DNA from: Elusimicrobiota bacterium | GTDB taxonomy: Bacteria; Elusimicrobiota; Elusimicrobia; UBA1565; UBA9628 | DNA length: 64,000 nucleotides | Reading direction: 5' to 3' | Assembly (NCBI GenBank): GCA_028868375.1 | Contig: JAGWUP010000003.1 | Coordinates: 62,001-126,000, forward strand | Shown here: piece after piece, positions 42,341 through 51,589 of the stretch | Numbering within the stretch: the stretch's first letter is position 1 | Layout of the letters: each line of letters starts with the position of its first letter | Made by a program: the position numbers and the translations under genes | Notes under the pieces: generated by a model | The model's database searches: none | Told to the model about the DNA's origin: nothing | The model's input: only the letters and a program-made list of their open reading frames with translations

Positions 42341-44218
42341 ATGGTCAAAATCCTCCTTCCCCTATTCCTGCTCCTGGCCTTCCCGTTTGCGCGCCCCGCG
42401 CGGGCCGTTTCCGACGAGCAGCAGCGCCTGAATCGCTTCTTCGACCATAATCTCAGGGGCGCCGGAGAGACCCCTGCCGTCGTGGCCATGCTGCCGCAGG
42501 CCAAGCCGCGCACGAGCCGGGAAATGCGGCAGGCGATGCTGAGCAACCTGGAGTTCATCCGCAGCTGCTTTTCCGCCCAGTACGGCCCCGGACAGTGGAA
42601 GGAGGCGCATGAGAGCTGGGACCTGGACCGGGAGATCGACAAGGCCGAGCAAGCCGTGCGCTCCCATCCCGGCATGACCCTCTCTCAATATCATGAGATC
42701 CTGCGGGACTTCTTTAACTCGATGAAGGACTATCACGTCGAAGTGTTCTTTAATTCCACCGAGGCCTCCTCCCTTCCCTTCACCGTCGTCGGCGCCGGCG
42801 GCCGCTACTTCATCGGCTGGATCGACCGCGACAAGCTGCCGGAGTCCTCCTTCCCCTTCCATGTCGGCGACGAGCTGACCGGCTTCGGCGGGCTGAGCGC
42901 GGCCCAAGCCGTCAAGGGGCTTCAGGCGCGGCTGGGCGGCAACACCGCCCAGACGGACCGCGCCCTGGCCTCACTCTACCTGACCCATCGCAATGCCGCG
43001 GGCTTCGGCGACGTCGACCGAGGGCCGATCACGCTGACCTTCATGCCCAAGGGCTCGAAAAAGTCCGTCTCGCGCCAATTGATCTGGGATTACACCCCCG
43101 AAGCCGTCGTCCAGCCGAAAACGGAAGCCGGACTCATGCTGGGGGAATTGGCCGACGCGGGCGATCCGACCGGCCTGGGCCTGGCTCTGGCAGCGGCGCC
43201 CAAGGCCCAGCATCGGGCCTTGCCCAGCCCTTGGCTGGACAACATGCTGTCCCCGATCAAAGAAGCCATGGGTCAGGCCAATGCGGGCAATCCCTACGGC
43301 CTGGGAGCCAAGGAAAGCCCCCTGCCCGGCCTGGGCGTCAAGATTTGGGAATCCGGCGGCGACAGCCTCTTTAACGCCTACATCTACCGCTCCCCCGCCG
43401 GGCGCCTGATCGGCTGCGTGCGCATCCCGGACTACGAGCCGGATGACGTCGACGCTTCCGCCGCCGCTTTCGCCGCCCTGATGACCTCCTTCCAAAAGAA
43501 GACGGACGCCCTCGTCATCGACCAGCTCAACAACCCCGGCGGCTCGGTCTTCTACCTCTATGCCCTGGCCTCCATGCTCAGCGACCAGCCGCTGGCGGCC
43601 CCGCGACATCGCATCGCGCTGACCCCGAGCGACGTGCAAGAGGCGGCCAAGTTCCTGAAAAAGGAGCCGCTGGTCCACAACGACGCCGACGCGATCAAGC
43701 AGCTCGGCATGTCATACGACGGCTATCCCGTCAGCTACGAGCTTTTCCAGCACATCGTCGAGTATTCCCGCTTCATACTGGCCCAGTGGAAGGCCGGCCA
43801 TACCCTCACCGATCCGATCTTCCTCTACGGCGTCGACCAGATCAACCCCTCCACCGTCGCGCGCTACGACAAGCCTATCCTGCTGCTCGTCAACCAGCTC
43901 GATTTCTCCGGCGCCGATTTCTTCCCGGCCATCATGCAGGACAACAGGCGCGCCACCATCTTCGGAACGCGCACCTCGGGCGCCGGCGGCTTCGTGCGCG
44001 AGATCGACTACCCGAACAGCGTCGGCGTCGCCAACTTCCATATGACCGGCTCGATCGCGCTGCGCGCCTCCAAGAAGCCGATCGAGAACCTGGGCGTCAC
44101 CCCAGACGTTCCCTACGCCGTCACGCCCGCCGACCTGCAGAACGGCTATAAGGACTACATCAAGGCCGTCAACGCGCAGATCGAGAAGATGCTGCGCGGG
44201 CAATCGCTGGTCCGCTGA
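42341..44218 (+). CDS. Secreted S41-family (CPAF-like) serine protease
   Basis: The 625-residue protein has a signal peptide (MVKILLPLFLLLAFPFARPARA). MKDYHVEVFF near residue 147 gives a likely catalytic His. After a PDZ-like middle region, the S41 core contains DALVIDQLNNPGG and ILLLVNQLDFSGADFFPA, where S is the presumed nucleophile, then GTRTSGAGG. The arrangement resembles chlamydial CPAF rather than the shorter CtpA. ATG 42341 is chosen because the signal peptide starts there and TAGAAT (42330-42335) ends five bases upstream; the frame back to 42284 would start inside the promoter region. Confidence 0.82.
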   Translation: MVKILLPLFLLLAFPFARPARAVSDEQQRLNRFFDHNLRGAGETPAVVAMLPQAKPRTSREMRQAMLSNLEFIRSCFSAQYGPGQWKEAHESWDLDREIDKAEQAVRSHPGMTLSQYHEILRDFFNSMKDYHVEVFFNSTEASSLPFTVVGAGGRYFIGWIDRDKLPESSFPFHVGDELTGFGGLSAAQAVKGLQARLGGNTAQTDRALASLYLTHRNAAGFGDVDRGPITLTFMPKGSKKSVSRQLIWDYTPEAVVQPKTEAGLMLGELADAGDPTGLGLALAAAPKAQHRALPSPWLDNMLSPIKEAMGQANAGNPYGLGAKESPLPGLGVKIWESGGDSLFNAYIYRSPAGRLIGCVRIPDYEPDDVDASAAAFAALMTSFQKKTDALVIDQLNNPGGSVFYLYALASMLSDQPLAAPRHRIALTPSDVQEAAKFLKKEPLVHNDADAIKQLGMSYDGYPVSYELFQHIVEYSRFILAQWKAGHTLTDPIFLYGVDQINPSTVARYDKPILLLVNQLDFSGADFFPAIMQDNRRATIFGTRTSGAGGFVREIDYPNSVGVANFHMTGSIALRASKKPIENLGVTPDVPYAVTPADLQNGYKDYIKAVNAQIEKMLRGQSLVR

Positions 44219-44258
44219 CCCCCAAGCCCGCCCCGCGTGATATAATTTGACGTCCTGA

Positions 44259-45773
44259 ATGGACGCCAACATTCTCGTCGTGCGCCTATCCTCCTTGGGG
44301 GACGTCGTGCTGACAGCGCCCGTCTATCGGCATCTTAAGGCCTCCTGGCCCGGCTGTCGGATCACGGTCCTGGTCAAGCCGGCCTATGCCCCGGTCCTGC
44401 GGGGCAACCCGAACATAGACGCCGTCGAAACCTTCTCCTGCCTGCCCAAGGCCGTGGCCCTGGCCCGCTCCGGCGGCTTCACCCATCTGCTCGACCTGCA
44501 CGGCACCCTGCGCTCCCTGCTCATCCGCCGCCTCTCCGGCGTCAAGAATATCTCGACCTACCGCAAGGACGCCCTGGCCCGCCGCTTCTTCGTGGCCTTC
44601 GGCCTGCGCAGCCCGGCCCTGGAGCGCCACACCGTGCAGCGCTACTTGGACGCCCTTATCCCCTGGGGCCTGCGCCCGGAAGGCGGCGAGCTTGCCTTGG
44701 GCGAGCTGGGCGCCCATCCCGCGGCGGGGATCGCGGCGCGCAACGTCCTCTTGATCCAGACGGCCTTCCTGGGCGACACCGCCCTGACCCTGCCGCTCTC
44801 GCGAGAGCTTAAATCCGCCCTGCCGGGGAGCCGCCTGACGGTGCTGACCCTGCCGCAGCTAGCCCCGCTGTTCTCCGGCTCCTCCTGGATCGACGCGGTG
44901 CTCGTCGACGACAAGCGCGGCATCCACGGCCGCCTCCTGGGCTTCTGGGAGCTGGCCCAGCGCCTTGCGCGCGAGCGCTTCGACCTGGCCGTCATACCCC
45001 ACCGCTCCCTGCGCAGCGCCCTGCTGGCCTATCTGGCGGGCATCCCGCGACGCGTCGGCTTCTCCTCCAGCGCGGGCCGCTGGCTATTGACCGACCGGGT
45101 GCCCTTCACCTGGCTGATGCATGATCTGGAGCGCAACCTGTCTCTGCTCAAGCCCCTGGCGCCGCGCTGGCGCCCGCGCCCGGACGAATCCCGCTACCTC
45201 GTCGCCTCGACGGCCCAGCGCGCGGCCGTCGAGCGCCGCCTGGAGGCCGCCGGAATCAAGGCCGGCGCCAGGCTGGTCGGCGTCCACCCCGGCGCGGCCT
45301 GGGGCACGAAGCGCTGGCTTCCGGAGCGCTTTTGCGAGCTCTGCCGCAGGCTGCGGGCGGCGCAAGCCCAGGTCCTGCTCATCGGCGGAGCGGACGACCG
45401 CGCGCTCTGCGCCCGCATCGCCAAGGACAGCGGCGCCCTGGATTGGTCCGGGCGCACCACCATCGAGGACCTCAAGGCCTTGATGCCGCGCCTCCGCCTG
45501 TTTATCACCAACGACTCCGGCCCCATGCATCTGGCCGCGGGCTCCGGGACGCCGACCCTGGCTCTCTTCGGCCCGACGACGCGGGAGCTGGGATTTTTCC
45601 CCTACGGCCCCGGCCACCGCGTGCTGGAGGCGGATCTCTCCTGCCGCCCCTGCGGCCTGCACGGCTCAAACCGCTGCCCGCACGGGCATTTCCTCTGCAT
45701 GCGCCTGCTCTCCACCGAGCTCGTCTGGCAGGCCGCGCGCGAGATGCTGGAGAAGAAAACGGCCGCGGCATGA
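44259..45773 (+). CDS. GT9 heptosyltransferase-like protein with an extra N-terminal half
   Basis: The 504-residue protein is longer than the usual 330-360. Residues 1-155 look like the N-terminal Rossmann half of one heptosyltransferase (ILVVRLSSLGDVVLTAPVYRHLK). From about 162 a second, complete enzyme begins (VLLIQTAFLGDTALTLPLSREL), with the nucleotide-sugar half GVHPGAAWGTKRWLPERF (about 342) and TNDSGPMHLAAGSGTPTLALFGPT. It probably transfers heptose to LPS core; the extra half may be an inactive or regulatory unit. TATAAT at 44241-44246 lies 12 bases upstream. ATGA overlap with the next gene begins a long glycosyltransferase operon. Confidence 0.88.
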   Translation: MDANILVVRLSSLGDVVLTAPVYRHLKASWPGCRITVLVKPAYAPVLRGNPNIDAVETFSCLPKAVALARSGGFTHLLDLHGTLRSLLIRRLSGVKNISTYRKDALARRFFVAFGLRSPALERHTVQRYLDALIPWGLRPEGGELALGELGAHPAAGIAARNVLLIQTAFLGDTALTLPLSRELKSALPGSRLTVLTLPQLAPLFSGSSWIDAVLVDDKRGIHGRLLGFWELAQRLARERFDLAVIPHRSLRSALLAYLAGIPRRVGFSSSAGRWLLTDRVPFTWLMHDLERNLSLLKPLAPRWRPRPDESRYLVASTAQRAAVERRLEAAGIKAGARLVGVHPGAAWGTKRWLPERFCELCRRLRAAQAQVLLIGGADDRALCARIAKDSGALDWSGRTTIEDLKALMPRLRLFITNDSGPMHLAAGSGTPTLALFGPTTRELGFFPYGPGHRVLEADLSCRPCGLHGSNRCPHGHFLCMRLLSTELVWQAAREMLEKKTAAA

Positions 45774-46798
45774 ACATACTGCAGATCCACGACGAGCCCT
45801 GGGATTCCGGCTTGGCCCATTACGCCCTGACCCTCTCCGCGGAGCTCAAGCGCCGCGGGCACGACGTGCGCTTCTGGGCGGCCGCCGGCTCCTGGGCGGC
45901 GCGTCAAGCGCGCGGGCTGGGGCTTGCGACGGCCGAGCTGCGCCGGCCCTGGCTTAAACTGCCGCGGCTGCGCGAGGAAATTTCCCGGGCGGGTGTGGAG
46001 CTCATCGACGCCCACACCGGCTCCTCCCATGCCCTGGCGGCGGGCTTGGCGGCGGGCTCGTCCGCGCGCTTGGTGCGCACCAGGGCCGACGCGCGGCCGG
46101 CGCGCGGCGGCGTTCTTTCCCGGGCCCTGGCGCGCCGCACCGCTCTCTTCATCGCGGCCAACCAAACGATCGCGGCGGAGCTGCGCTCGGCTTTCCCCTC
46201 CTCTCGAGTCGAGACGGCGTTCCAAGGCCTGGCCGTCCCCGCCCCGCGTCCGCTGCCGGAAGAGCCCGTCGTCGGCATCCTCGCCCGCATGGACCTGGTC
46301 AAGGGCCACGACGATCTCTTCCGCGCCGCGCGCGGCCTCATGGCGGAAGATGCCCGGACCGTCTTCCTGGCCGCCGGCGACGGCATCCTGCGCGGCGCCA
46401 TCGAGGAGGCCGCCGCCGCCCTGCGCGGACGCTTCCGGGTGTTGGGCCGCGTGCCGGACGCCCTGGACTTCATCGCCTCCTGCCGCATCGGCGTCGTCGC
46501 CTCCCGCGGCTCGGAGGCGGTCTCGCGCGCGGCGCTGGAATGGATGTCCTTGGGACGCCCCTTGCTCGCCACTCGGGTCGGCTGCCTGCCCGAGTTGGTC
46601 GAGGACGGCGTCACCGGCATTCTCGTGCCGCCGCGCGATCCGCCGGCCCTGGCCCAGGCCCTCAAACGCCTCTTGGAAGATCCCCGTCGGGCGCAAGCCA
46701 TGGGGGAGGCCGCGCGCCGGCGCTTTCTCGAGCGCTTCACGCTGGAGGCCTTCGCCGCGCGCACCGAGGCCCTGTACTGGGAGGTCCTCAAGGCGTGA
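45770..46798 (+). CDS. GT4-family glycosyltransferase (first)
   Basis: The 342-residue protein has a GT-B fold: N-terminal acceptor domain (MNILQIHDEPWDSGLAHYALTLSAELKRRG) and donor domain with GILARMDLVKGHDDL, LAAGDG and SRGSEAVSRAALEWMSLGRPLLAT (the E-x7-E type motif). It starts in the ATGA overlap with the GT9 gene; longer frames are shadows. Likely builds LPS core or O-chain sugars; the sugar cannot be read. Confidence 0.9.
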   Translation: MNILQIHDEPWDSGLAHYALTLSAELKRRGHDVRFWAAAGSWAARQARGLGLATAELRRPWLKLPRLREEISRAGVELIDAHTGSSHALAAGLAAGSSARLVRTRADARPARGGVLSRALARRTALFIAANQTIAAELRSAFPSSRVETAFQGLAVPAPRPLPEEPVVGILARMDLVKGHDDLFRAARGLMAEDARTVFLAAGDGILRGAIEEAAAALRGRFRVLGRVPDALDFIASCRIGVVASRGSEAVSRAALEWMSLGRPLLATRVGCLPELVEDGVTGILVPPRDPPALAQALKRLLEDPRRAQAMGEAARRRFLERFTLEAFAARTEALYWEVLKA

Positions 46799-47937
46799 GC
46801 CGACCCTGGACGGTCTTCCACTTGGACGGCGAACGAGGCCTGCGCGGCGGCCAGCGCCAATTGCTCTACTTGGCCGGCGCCCTGCGCGCTCGCGGGCACG
46901 CCAACGTGATCGCCTGCCGCCGCGGCGAGGCGCTGTCTAAAGAGGCCAAGCGGCAGGGTTTTCAAATCCTGGAACTGCCCTTCGCGGGCGAGCTGGACGT
47001 GAGGACGGCCTGGGCTCTGGCCAGGGCGACGGCGCAGGACGAGCGCGCCGTGCTGCACGCCCACTCCGCCCACGCCGCCGCCTCGGCCGTGCTGGCGCGC
47101 GCCCTGGGCGGCTCTGCGCGCGTCGTCCTCCACCGCCGCGTCGACTTTCCCCTGGGCGGCGGCTTAAGCCTGCGCCTAAAATATCGCCGCGCCTCGCGCG
47201 TCGTCGCCGTCTCGAACGCGATCGCGGAGATTCTTAAGCGAAGCGGCCTGGACGCCGGGCGGATCAGCGTCGTGCGCGACGGCCTGCCGGTCGACGGGCG
47301 GGAAGCCGCCTGGGCGGGCGTTTCTCCCGCGCGCTTTGCCCCTCCCTCCGCCCCCGAGCGCCTTGAGGCCCGGCAAGCGATCGCGCGAGAGCTCAACTTG
47401 CCGCTGTCTTCCCCCTGGGTGGCCAACGCCGCGGCCCTGGTCCCGCACAAGGACCAGCAGACCCTGATCGCCGCCGCCGTCATCGTCCTGCTGCGCCGGC
47501 CGGACGCCCTCTTTCTCATCGCCGGCCGCGGGCCGGAGGAGGAGGCCCTGCTTTCCTCGATCTCCCGCATGGGCCTGCTGGGCAAGGTCGTGCTGCTGGG
47601 CCAGTTGGAGGACACGACGCTCCTGCTCAAGGCCGCCGACGTCTTCGCCCTCTCCTCCTGGGGCGAGGGCCTGGGCAGCGTGCTGCTGGAGGCGGCCTCC
47701 TGCGAGCTGCCGGTCGCGGCCACGACGGCCGGGGGCATTCCCGAGCTCGTCCGCGACGGGCGCAGCGGCCTGCTCTGCGCGCCGAGAAGCCCCGAGGCCC
47801 TGGCCGGAAACATCCTGGCCCTGTTGGAGGATCGCGCCCGCGCCCGCTGCCTGGCGCGCCGCGCCAGGGAAGATCTCCCCCGCTTCGGCCTGGAGCGCAT
47901 GGCGCTCGAGATGGAGAAAGTCTATGAGCAAGCCTAA
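46795..47937 (+). CDS. GT4-family glycosyltransferase (second)
   Basis: The 380-residue protein starts at GTG 46795, overlapping the upstream stop. It has WTVFHLDGERGLRGGQRQLLYLA, HAHSAHAA, VVAVSNAIAEIL, AALVPHKDQQTLI, IAGRGPEEEALL and SSWGEGLGSVLLEAASCELPVAAT, which are typical of GT4. It is related in architecture to the gene before it but clearly distinct. It overlaps the GT2 gene by 14 bases. Role: envelope polysaccharide assembly. Confidence 0.9.
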   Translation: MSRPWTVFHLDGERGLRGGQRQLLYLAGALRARGHANVIACRRGEALSKEAKRQGFQILELPFAGELDVRTAWALARATAQDERAVLHAHSAHAAASAVLARALGGSARVVLHRRVDFPLGGGLSLRLKYRRASRVVAVSNAIAEILKRSGLDAGRISVVRDGLPVDGREAAWAGVSPARFAPPSAPERLEARQAIARELNLPLSSPWVANAAALVPHKDQQTLIAAAVIVLLRRPDALFLIAGRGPEEEALLSSISRMGLLGKVVLLGQLEDTTLLLKAADVFALSSWGEGLGSVLLEAASCELPVAATTAGGIPELVRDGRSGLLCAPRSPEALAGNILALLEDRARARCLARRAREDLPRFGLERMALEMEKVYEQA

Positions 47938-48709
47938 ACACGCGGATCGCCCCGTCCTCCTGTCCGCCCTCATCATCGCCCGGGACGAGGAGCAGGACCT
48001 GCCGCTCTGCCTGTTGAGCCTGCGCGAGGCCGGCATCTTCGATGAAATCGTGGTGCTGGTCGACGAGGCCACCGCCGACCGCACCGAGAGCCTGGCGCGG
48101 GAGGCCGGCTGCCTGACCGCGCGCCGCAAGTTCGACGACTACGCCCGGCAGCGGCAGGCGGCGCTGGAACTGTGCTCCGGGGACTGGGTGCTCTGGATCG
48201 ACGCCGACGAGACGCTGTCGCCGCGCCTGGCCCGCGCCATCAAGGAGGCCGTGGACAAGCCCCGCGCCGAGGCCTACGCCGTGCGCTTCTCCGTGCGCTT
48301 CATGGGCCGCCTCCTGCGCTTCGGCGGCCTGGGCTCAGAGGCCCATGTCCGCCTCTTTCGACGGGCGGCGGCGCGCTTCACCGGCGGCCTGCTGCACGAG
48401 GGCCTCTTGATCTCCGGGCGCGTCGCCGGGCCCCTGCCCGGGCGCATCGAGCATCTGCCCTACCGCGATCTGTCCGAATACCTGCGCAAGCTGGACCGCT
48501 ACACGACCCTGTCGGCGCGCATGAAGCGCCGGGCCGGCGGACGCTTCCATTGGTGGCATCACTTCATCCTTCCCTGCGACCTGCTGCGCCGCGTCGTCTT
48601 CCGCCTGGGCTTTCTCGACGGATTCCCTGGCTTGGCCTGGGCCAGCCTCTCCGCGTTCCATCATTGGCTCAAATATGCGAAACTCAAGGAAATGGAGGAG
48701 TCGAGATGA
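47924..48709 (+). CDS. GT2-family glycosyltransferase (WaaE-like)
   Basis: The 261-residue protein shows a GT-A fold: LSALIIARDEEQDLPLCLLSL, VVLVDEATADRT, KFDDYARQRQAAL, DWVLWIDADETL (metal-binding DxD), LFRRAAARFTGGLLHE. C-terminal hydrophobic helices probably associate with the membrane. This matches the WaaE/KdtX-like group that adds glucose to LPS inner-core heptose. It is in the glycosyltransferase operon with overlaps on both sides. Confidence 0.9.
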   Translation: MSKPKHADRPVLLSALIIARDEEQDLPLCLLSLREAGIFDEIVVLVDEATADRTESLAREAGCLTARRKFDDYARQRQAALELCSGDWVLWIDADETLSPRLARAIKEAVDKPRAEAYAVRFSVRFMGRLLRFGGLGSEAHVRLFRRAAARFTGGLLHEGLLISGRVAGPLPGRIEHLPYRDLSEYLRKLDRYTTLSARMKRRAGGRFHWWHHFILPCDLLRRVVFRLGFLDGFPGLAWASLSAFHHWLKYAKLKEMEESR

Positions 48710-49512
48710 TCGGCGCCCTCGGCGCGGCGGCGGCGGCCGTCGCCGCGAGCTGCCGCTGGAACTGGTGGCGCCCCCGGGCCAAGGGCTTGCCCGTCCTCTG
48801 CTACCACAAGGTCGGGCGCTATCCCAAGGGCTCGCGCCTCAAGCCCCTGTGGGTGACGCCGGCGCAATTCCGCTCCCAGATGGAGCGCCTGAAAGCCTCG
48901 GGCTATACCAGCCTGACTTTTTCCGAGCTGCGCGACATCGACGAGGGCAAGGCCCCCCGGCCGCCCAAGCCCATCCTCGTCACCTTCGACGACGGCTACG
49001 CCAACAACTACGAGGAAGCCTTCCCCATCCTGCGCGAGCTGGGGCTGAAGGCCAACATCTTCCTGGTCTATGAGACCCTGGAGGGCCACAACGCATGGCA
49101 CAATCCGGCCAGCGAGCCTTGGATCGCCATGCTGAGCTGGGCGCAGGTCCGCGAGATGCAGGACTCGGGCCTGGTGGAGATGGGCTCCCACACCATGACG
49201 CACAGAAATCTCGCGCGGCTGCCCCCTGAGGACGCGCGCTGGGAGTTGGTCGAGAGCAAGAAGCGGCTGGAGGAGAAATTGGGCCGCGAGATGGTGGGCT
49301 TCGCCTATCCCTACGGCGCCGGGGCCTACGTCCCCCAGGTGAGGCGCGCCGCGCGAGAGGCCGGCTACCGCTACGACTTCGCCTTCAAGCAGGGCATCAC
49401 CCCTTGGCCCTGGGACGCGGAGGCCGGGCCGATCAAGCGGCTCTACATCCGCGGCGACGACACGGCCCTGGACTTTCATCTCAACCTCACTCGGGGCCGA
49501 GCACGCTTCTAG
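48706..49512 (+). CDS. Polysaccharide deacetylase (NodB-like)
   Basis: The 268-residue protein has an N-terminal hydrophobic anchor and a NodB domain: LPVLCYHKVG, VTFDDGYANNYEEAFPIL (catalytic DD), MGSHTMTHRNLARL (zinc-binding H...H), and YPYGAGAY. The enzyme family removes acetyl groups from N-acetyl sugars. It starts in an ATGA overlap after a GGAGGAG site. Within this operon it could trim a core or O-chain sugar. Confidence 0.9.
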   Translation: MIGALGAAAAAVAASCRWNWWRPRAKGLPVLCYHKVGRYPKGSRLKPLWVTPAQFRSQMERLKASGYTSLTFSELRDIDEGKAPRPPKPILVTFDDGYANNYEEAFPILRELGLKANIFLVYETLEGHNAWHNPASEPWIAMLSWAQVREMQDSGLVEMGSHTMTHRNLARLPPEDARWELVESKKRLEEKLGREMVGFAYPYGAGAYVPQVRRAAREAGYRYDFAFKQGITPWPWDAEAGPIKRLYIRGDDTALDFHLNLTRGRARF

Positions 49513-49520
49513 GGCCCGGC

Positions 49521-50501
49521 ATGCAGCCGCCACGCCGCATCCTGGCCATCCAATTGCGCCGCATCGGCGACGTCATCCTCTGCGGCCCCGCCCTGGCCGC
49601 CCTCAAGCGCCGCTTCCCCGACTCCGAGCTCGATTTCTTGGTCGAGCCCCCCGCCGCCGACGCCGTCCTGGGGCTGCCCTGCCTCCATGAGGTCATCCTC
49701 TATCGCGCGCGCCGGGCGCCGGGCGCCCTGCTCGAGGCCCTGGCGCTTCGACGCCGGAAATACGACCTGGTCGTCGATTTCATGGGCAATCCGCGCACGG
49801 CCCTGCTCGCGGCCCTAAGCGGCGCGCCCCGGCGCGCGGGTCCCGCCCATGTCTTTCACCGCTGGGCCTACAATATCCCGCTGCCGCAGTCTCCGGAGAC
49901 GGTTTACGCCGCGCGCGAGAAAATCCGCATGCTGGCCCCCCTGGGCGTGCCGGAGGAGGAAGCCCCCCTGCCAAGCTGGCCCCGGGCCCCGGCCCTGGCG
50001 CCGGAAAACGTCGTCGCCCTGGCTCCCGCCTCGCGCCGCCCGACACGCCGCTGGCCGGCGCGGCATTACGCGGAGCTGGGGCGGCTTCTGCGAAAGCGCT
50101 ACGGCTGCGAATTGCTGATCTTGTGGGGGCCGGGAGAGCGGGAGCTGGCGGAGCGCGTGGCCGCCGACATCGGCCCGGGAGCGCGGGTCTGCCCGCAGAC
50201 GCCCCGACTGCGAGACGTCGCCCGACGCTTGGCCGCCTGCAGGCTATTGGTGACCAACTGCGGAGGACTCAAGCACGTGGCCGTGGCGCTGGGCCTTCCC
50301 ACCGTGACCGTCCACGGCAGCTCCGATCCGGCCGCCTGGAATCCGCCCGGCGACAAGCATCTGGTCGTGCGCCGGGAAAGCCTGCCCTGCATCGGCTGCC
50401 GCGGCAACACCTGCCCGACCGAACTGGAATGCCTCGAGGGCCTGCCGGCCTCCGAGGTCCTGGCGGCCTGCGCCAAGCTTCTGGATGGAGGCTCGGCATG
50501 A
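49521..50501 (+). CDS. GT9 heptosyltransferase-like protein (normal length)
   Basis: The 326-residue protein is a standard-length GT9: ILAIQLRRIGDVILCGPALAALK, LAPASRRPTRRWPARHYAEL, and NCGGLKHVAVALGLPTVTVHGSSDPAAW. A cysteine pair motif LPCIGCRGNTCP near the end resembles the CxxC region of many WaaF/WaaQ relatives. ATG 49521 is eight bases after the deacetylase stop. It comes before lpxK with an ATGA overlap. Confidence 0.88.
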   Translation: MQPPRRILAIQLRRIGDVILCGPALAALKRRFPDSELDFLVEPPAADAVLGLPCLHEVILYRARRAPGALLEALALRRRKYDLVVDFMGNPRTALLAALSGAPRRAGPAHVFHRWAYNIPLPQSPETVYAAREKIRMLAPLGVPEEEAPLPSWPRAPALAPENVVALAPASRRPTRRWPARHYAELGRLLRKRYGCELLILWGPGERELAERVAADIGPGARVCPQTPRLRDVARRLAACRLLVTNCGGLKHVAVALGLPTVTVHGSSDPAAWNPPGDKHLVVRRESLPCIGCRGNTCPTELECLEGLPASEVLAACAKLLDGGSA

Positions 50502-51589
50502 CCGACTGGGAGCGCCGCCGCCAGGCCTGGCGCGCCAAGCGCTTGGGGCGCGCGGCCTTGGCCGCGGCCTCGCTCGCCTGGGGGCTGGCGATGTTCCTGC
50601 GCCGCTGGCTCTACGAGCGCGGGCTGCTGCGCTCCAAAACCCTGCCGGCGCGGGTGCTCTGCATCGGCAACCTGACCACCGGCGGCACCGGCAAGACCCC
50701 GGCGGTGCTGCTGGCGGCCCAAACCCTGCGCCGGCGCGGCGTGCCGGTGGCGATCCTAAGCCGCGGCTACGGCCGAACGGGCCAGGCCAAGCGGGTGACG
50801 GCGCTGGTGGACGGCAAGCCCGCGGCCTGGAGCGAGTGCGGCGACGAGCCCTGGCTTTTGCAGCGCTGCCTGGCGGGGCAGGGAGTGCCGATCCTGGTCT
50901 CCTCCGACCGCTTCCGCGCTGGGGAGCGCGCCGTCCGGGCGCATGGAGCGCGAGTGCTGATCCTCGACGACGGCTTCCAGCACCTGCGCCTGCGCCGCGA
51001 CCTCGACGTCGTCCTGCTCAACGCCCTGGATCCCTTCGGCGGCGGCGCCGTCCTGCCCCTGGGGAGGCTGCGCGAGCCGCCCTCGGCCCTGCGCCGCGCC
51101 GGGCTCATCGTGCTGACCCACGCAGACGCCGTTACGCCCGACAAACTGCGAAAGCTGGAGGAGCGGGTGCGCAGGCGCAACCCGACGGCGCCGATCTTGC
51201 GGGCCGTCCACAGGCCGGACGCCCTCCTGACGGCGCGCGGCGGCGAGCTGCGGCCGCCCTCGAGCTTGAAGGGTCAGCGCCTGGCCAGCCTCTGCGGCCT
51301 GGCCGAGCCGGCCGCCTTCGAGACTCTGCTCGAGCGCCTGGGCGCCGTTATCGAGCAGCGCTGGAGATTTCCCGACCACCACCCCTATACCGACAAGGAC
51401 CTGCGCTCCGTAGCGCGGCTGGGAGACGGCTTGCCGGTGGTGACCACCGCCAAGGACCTGGCGCGCCTGCCCTCCGGCTGGGAGTCTTCGCTGCCCTGCG
51501 AGCTGCTGGTCCTGACGATACGGCTGGAATTCATCGAGGGCGGCGAGGCCTGGGAGCGGGCCCTCCTGCGCCTGGCAGAAGCGCCGTGA
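50498..51589 (+). CDS. lpxK: Tetraacyldisaccharide 4'-kinase LpxK
   Basis: LpxK phosphorylates the 4' position of the lipid A disaccharide. The 363-residue protein has an N-terminal membrane helix, P-loop NLTTGGTGKTPAVL (about 57-70), ILSRGYGR, GDEPWLLQR, ILDDGFQHLRLRRDLDVVLL and FPDHHPYTDKDL. Length matches the family. Start ATG 50498 overlaps the GT9 stop, while longer frames from 50123 are shadows. Confidence 0.95.
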   Translation: MTDWERRRQAWRAKRLGRAALAAASLAWGLAMFLRRWLYERGLLRSKTLPARVLCIGNLTTGGTGKTPAVLLAAQTLRRRGVPVAILSRGYGRTGQAKRVTALVDGKPAAWSECGDEPWLLQRCLAGQGVPILVSSDRFRAGERAVRAHGARVLILDDGFQHLRLRRDLDVVLLNALDPFGGGAVLPLGRLREPPSALRRAGLIVLTHADAVTPDKLRKLEERVRRRNPTAPILRAVHRPDALLTARGGELRPPSSLKGQRLASLCGLAEPAAFETLLERLGAVIEQRWRFPDHHPYTDKDLRSVARLGDGLPVVTTAKDLARLPSGWESSLPCELLVLTIRLEFIEGGEAWERALLRLAEAP

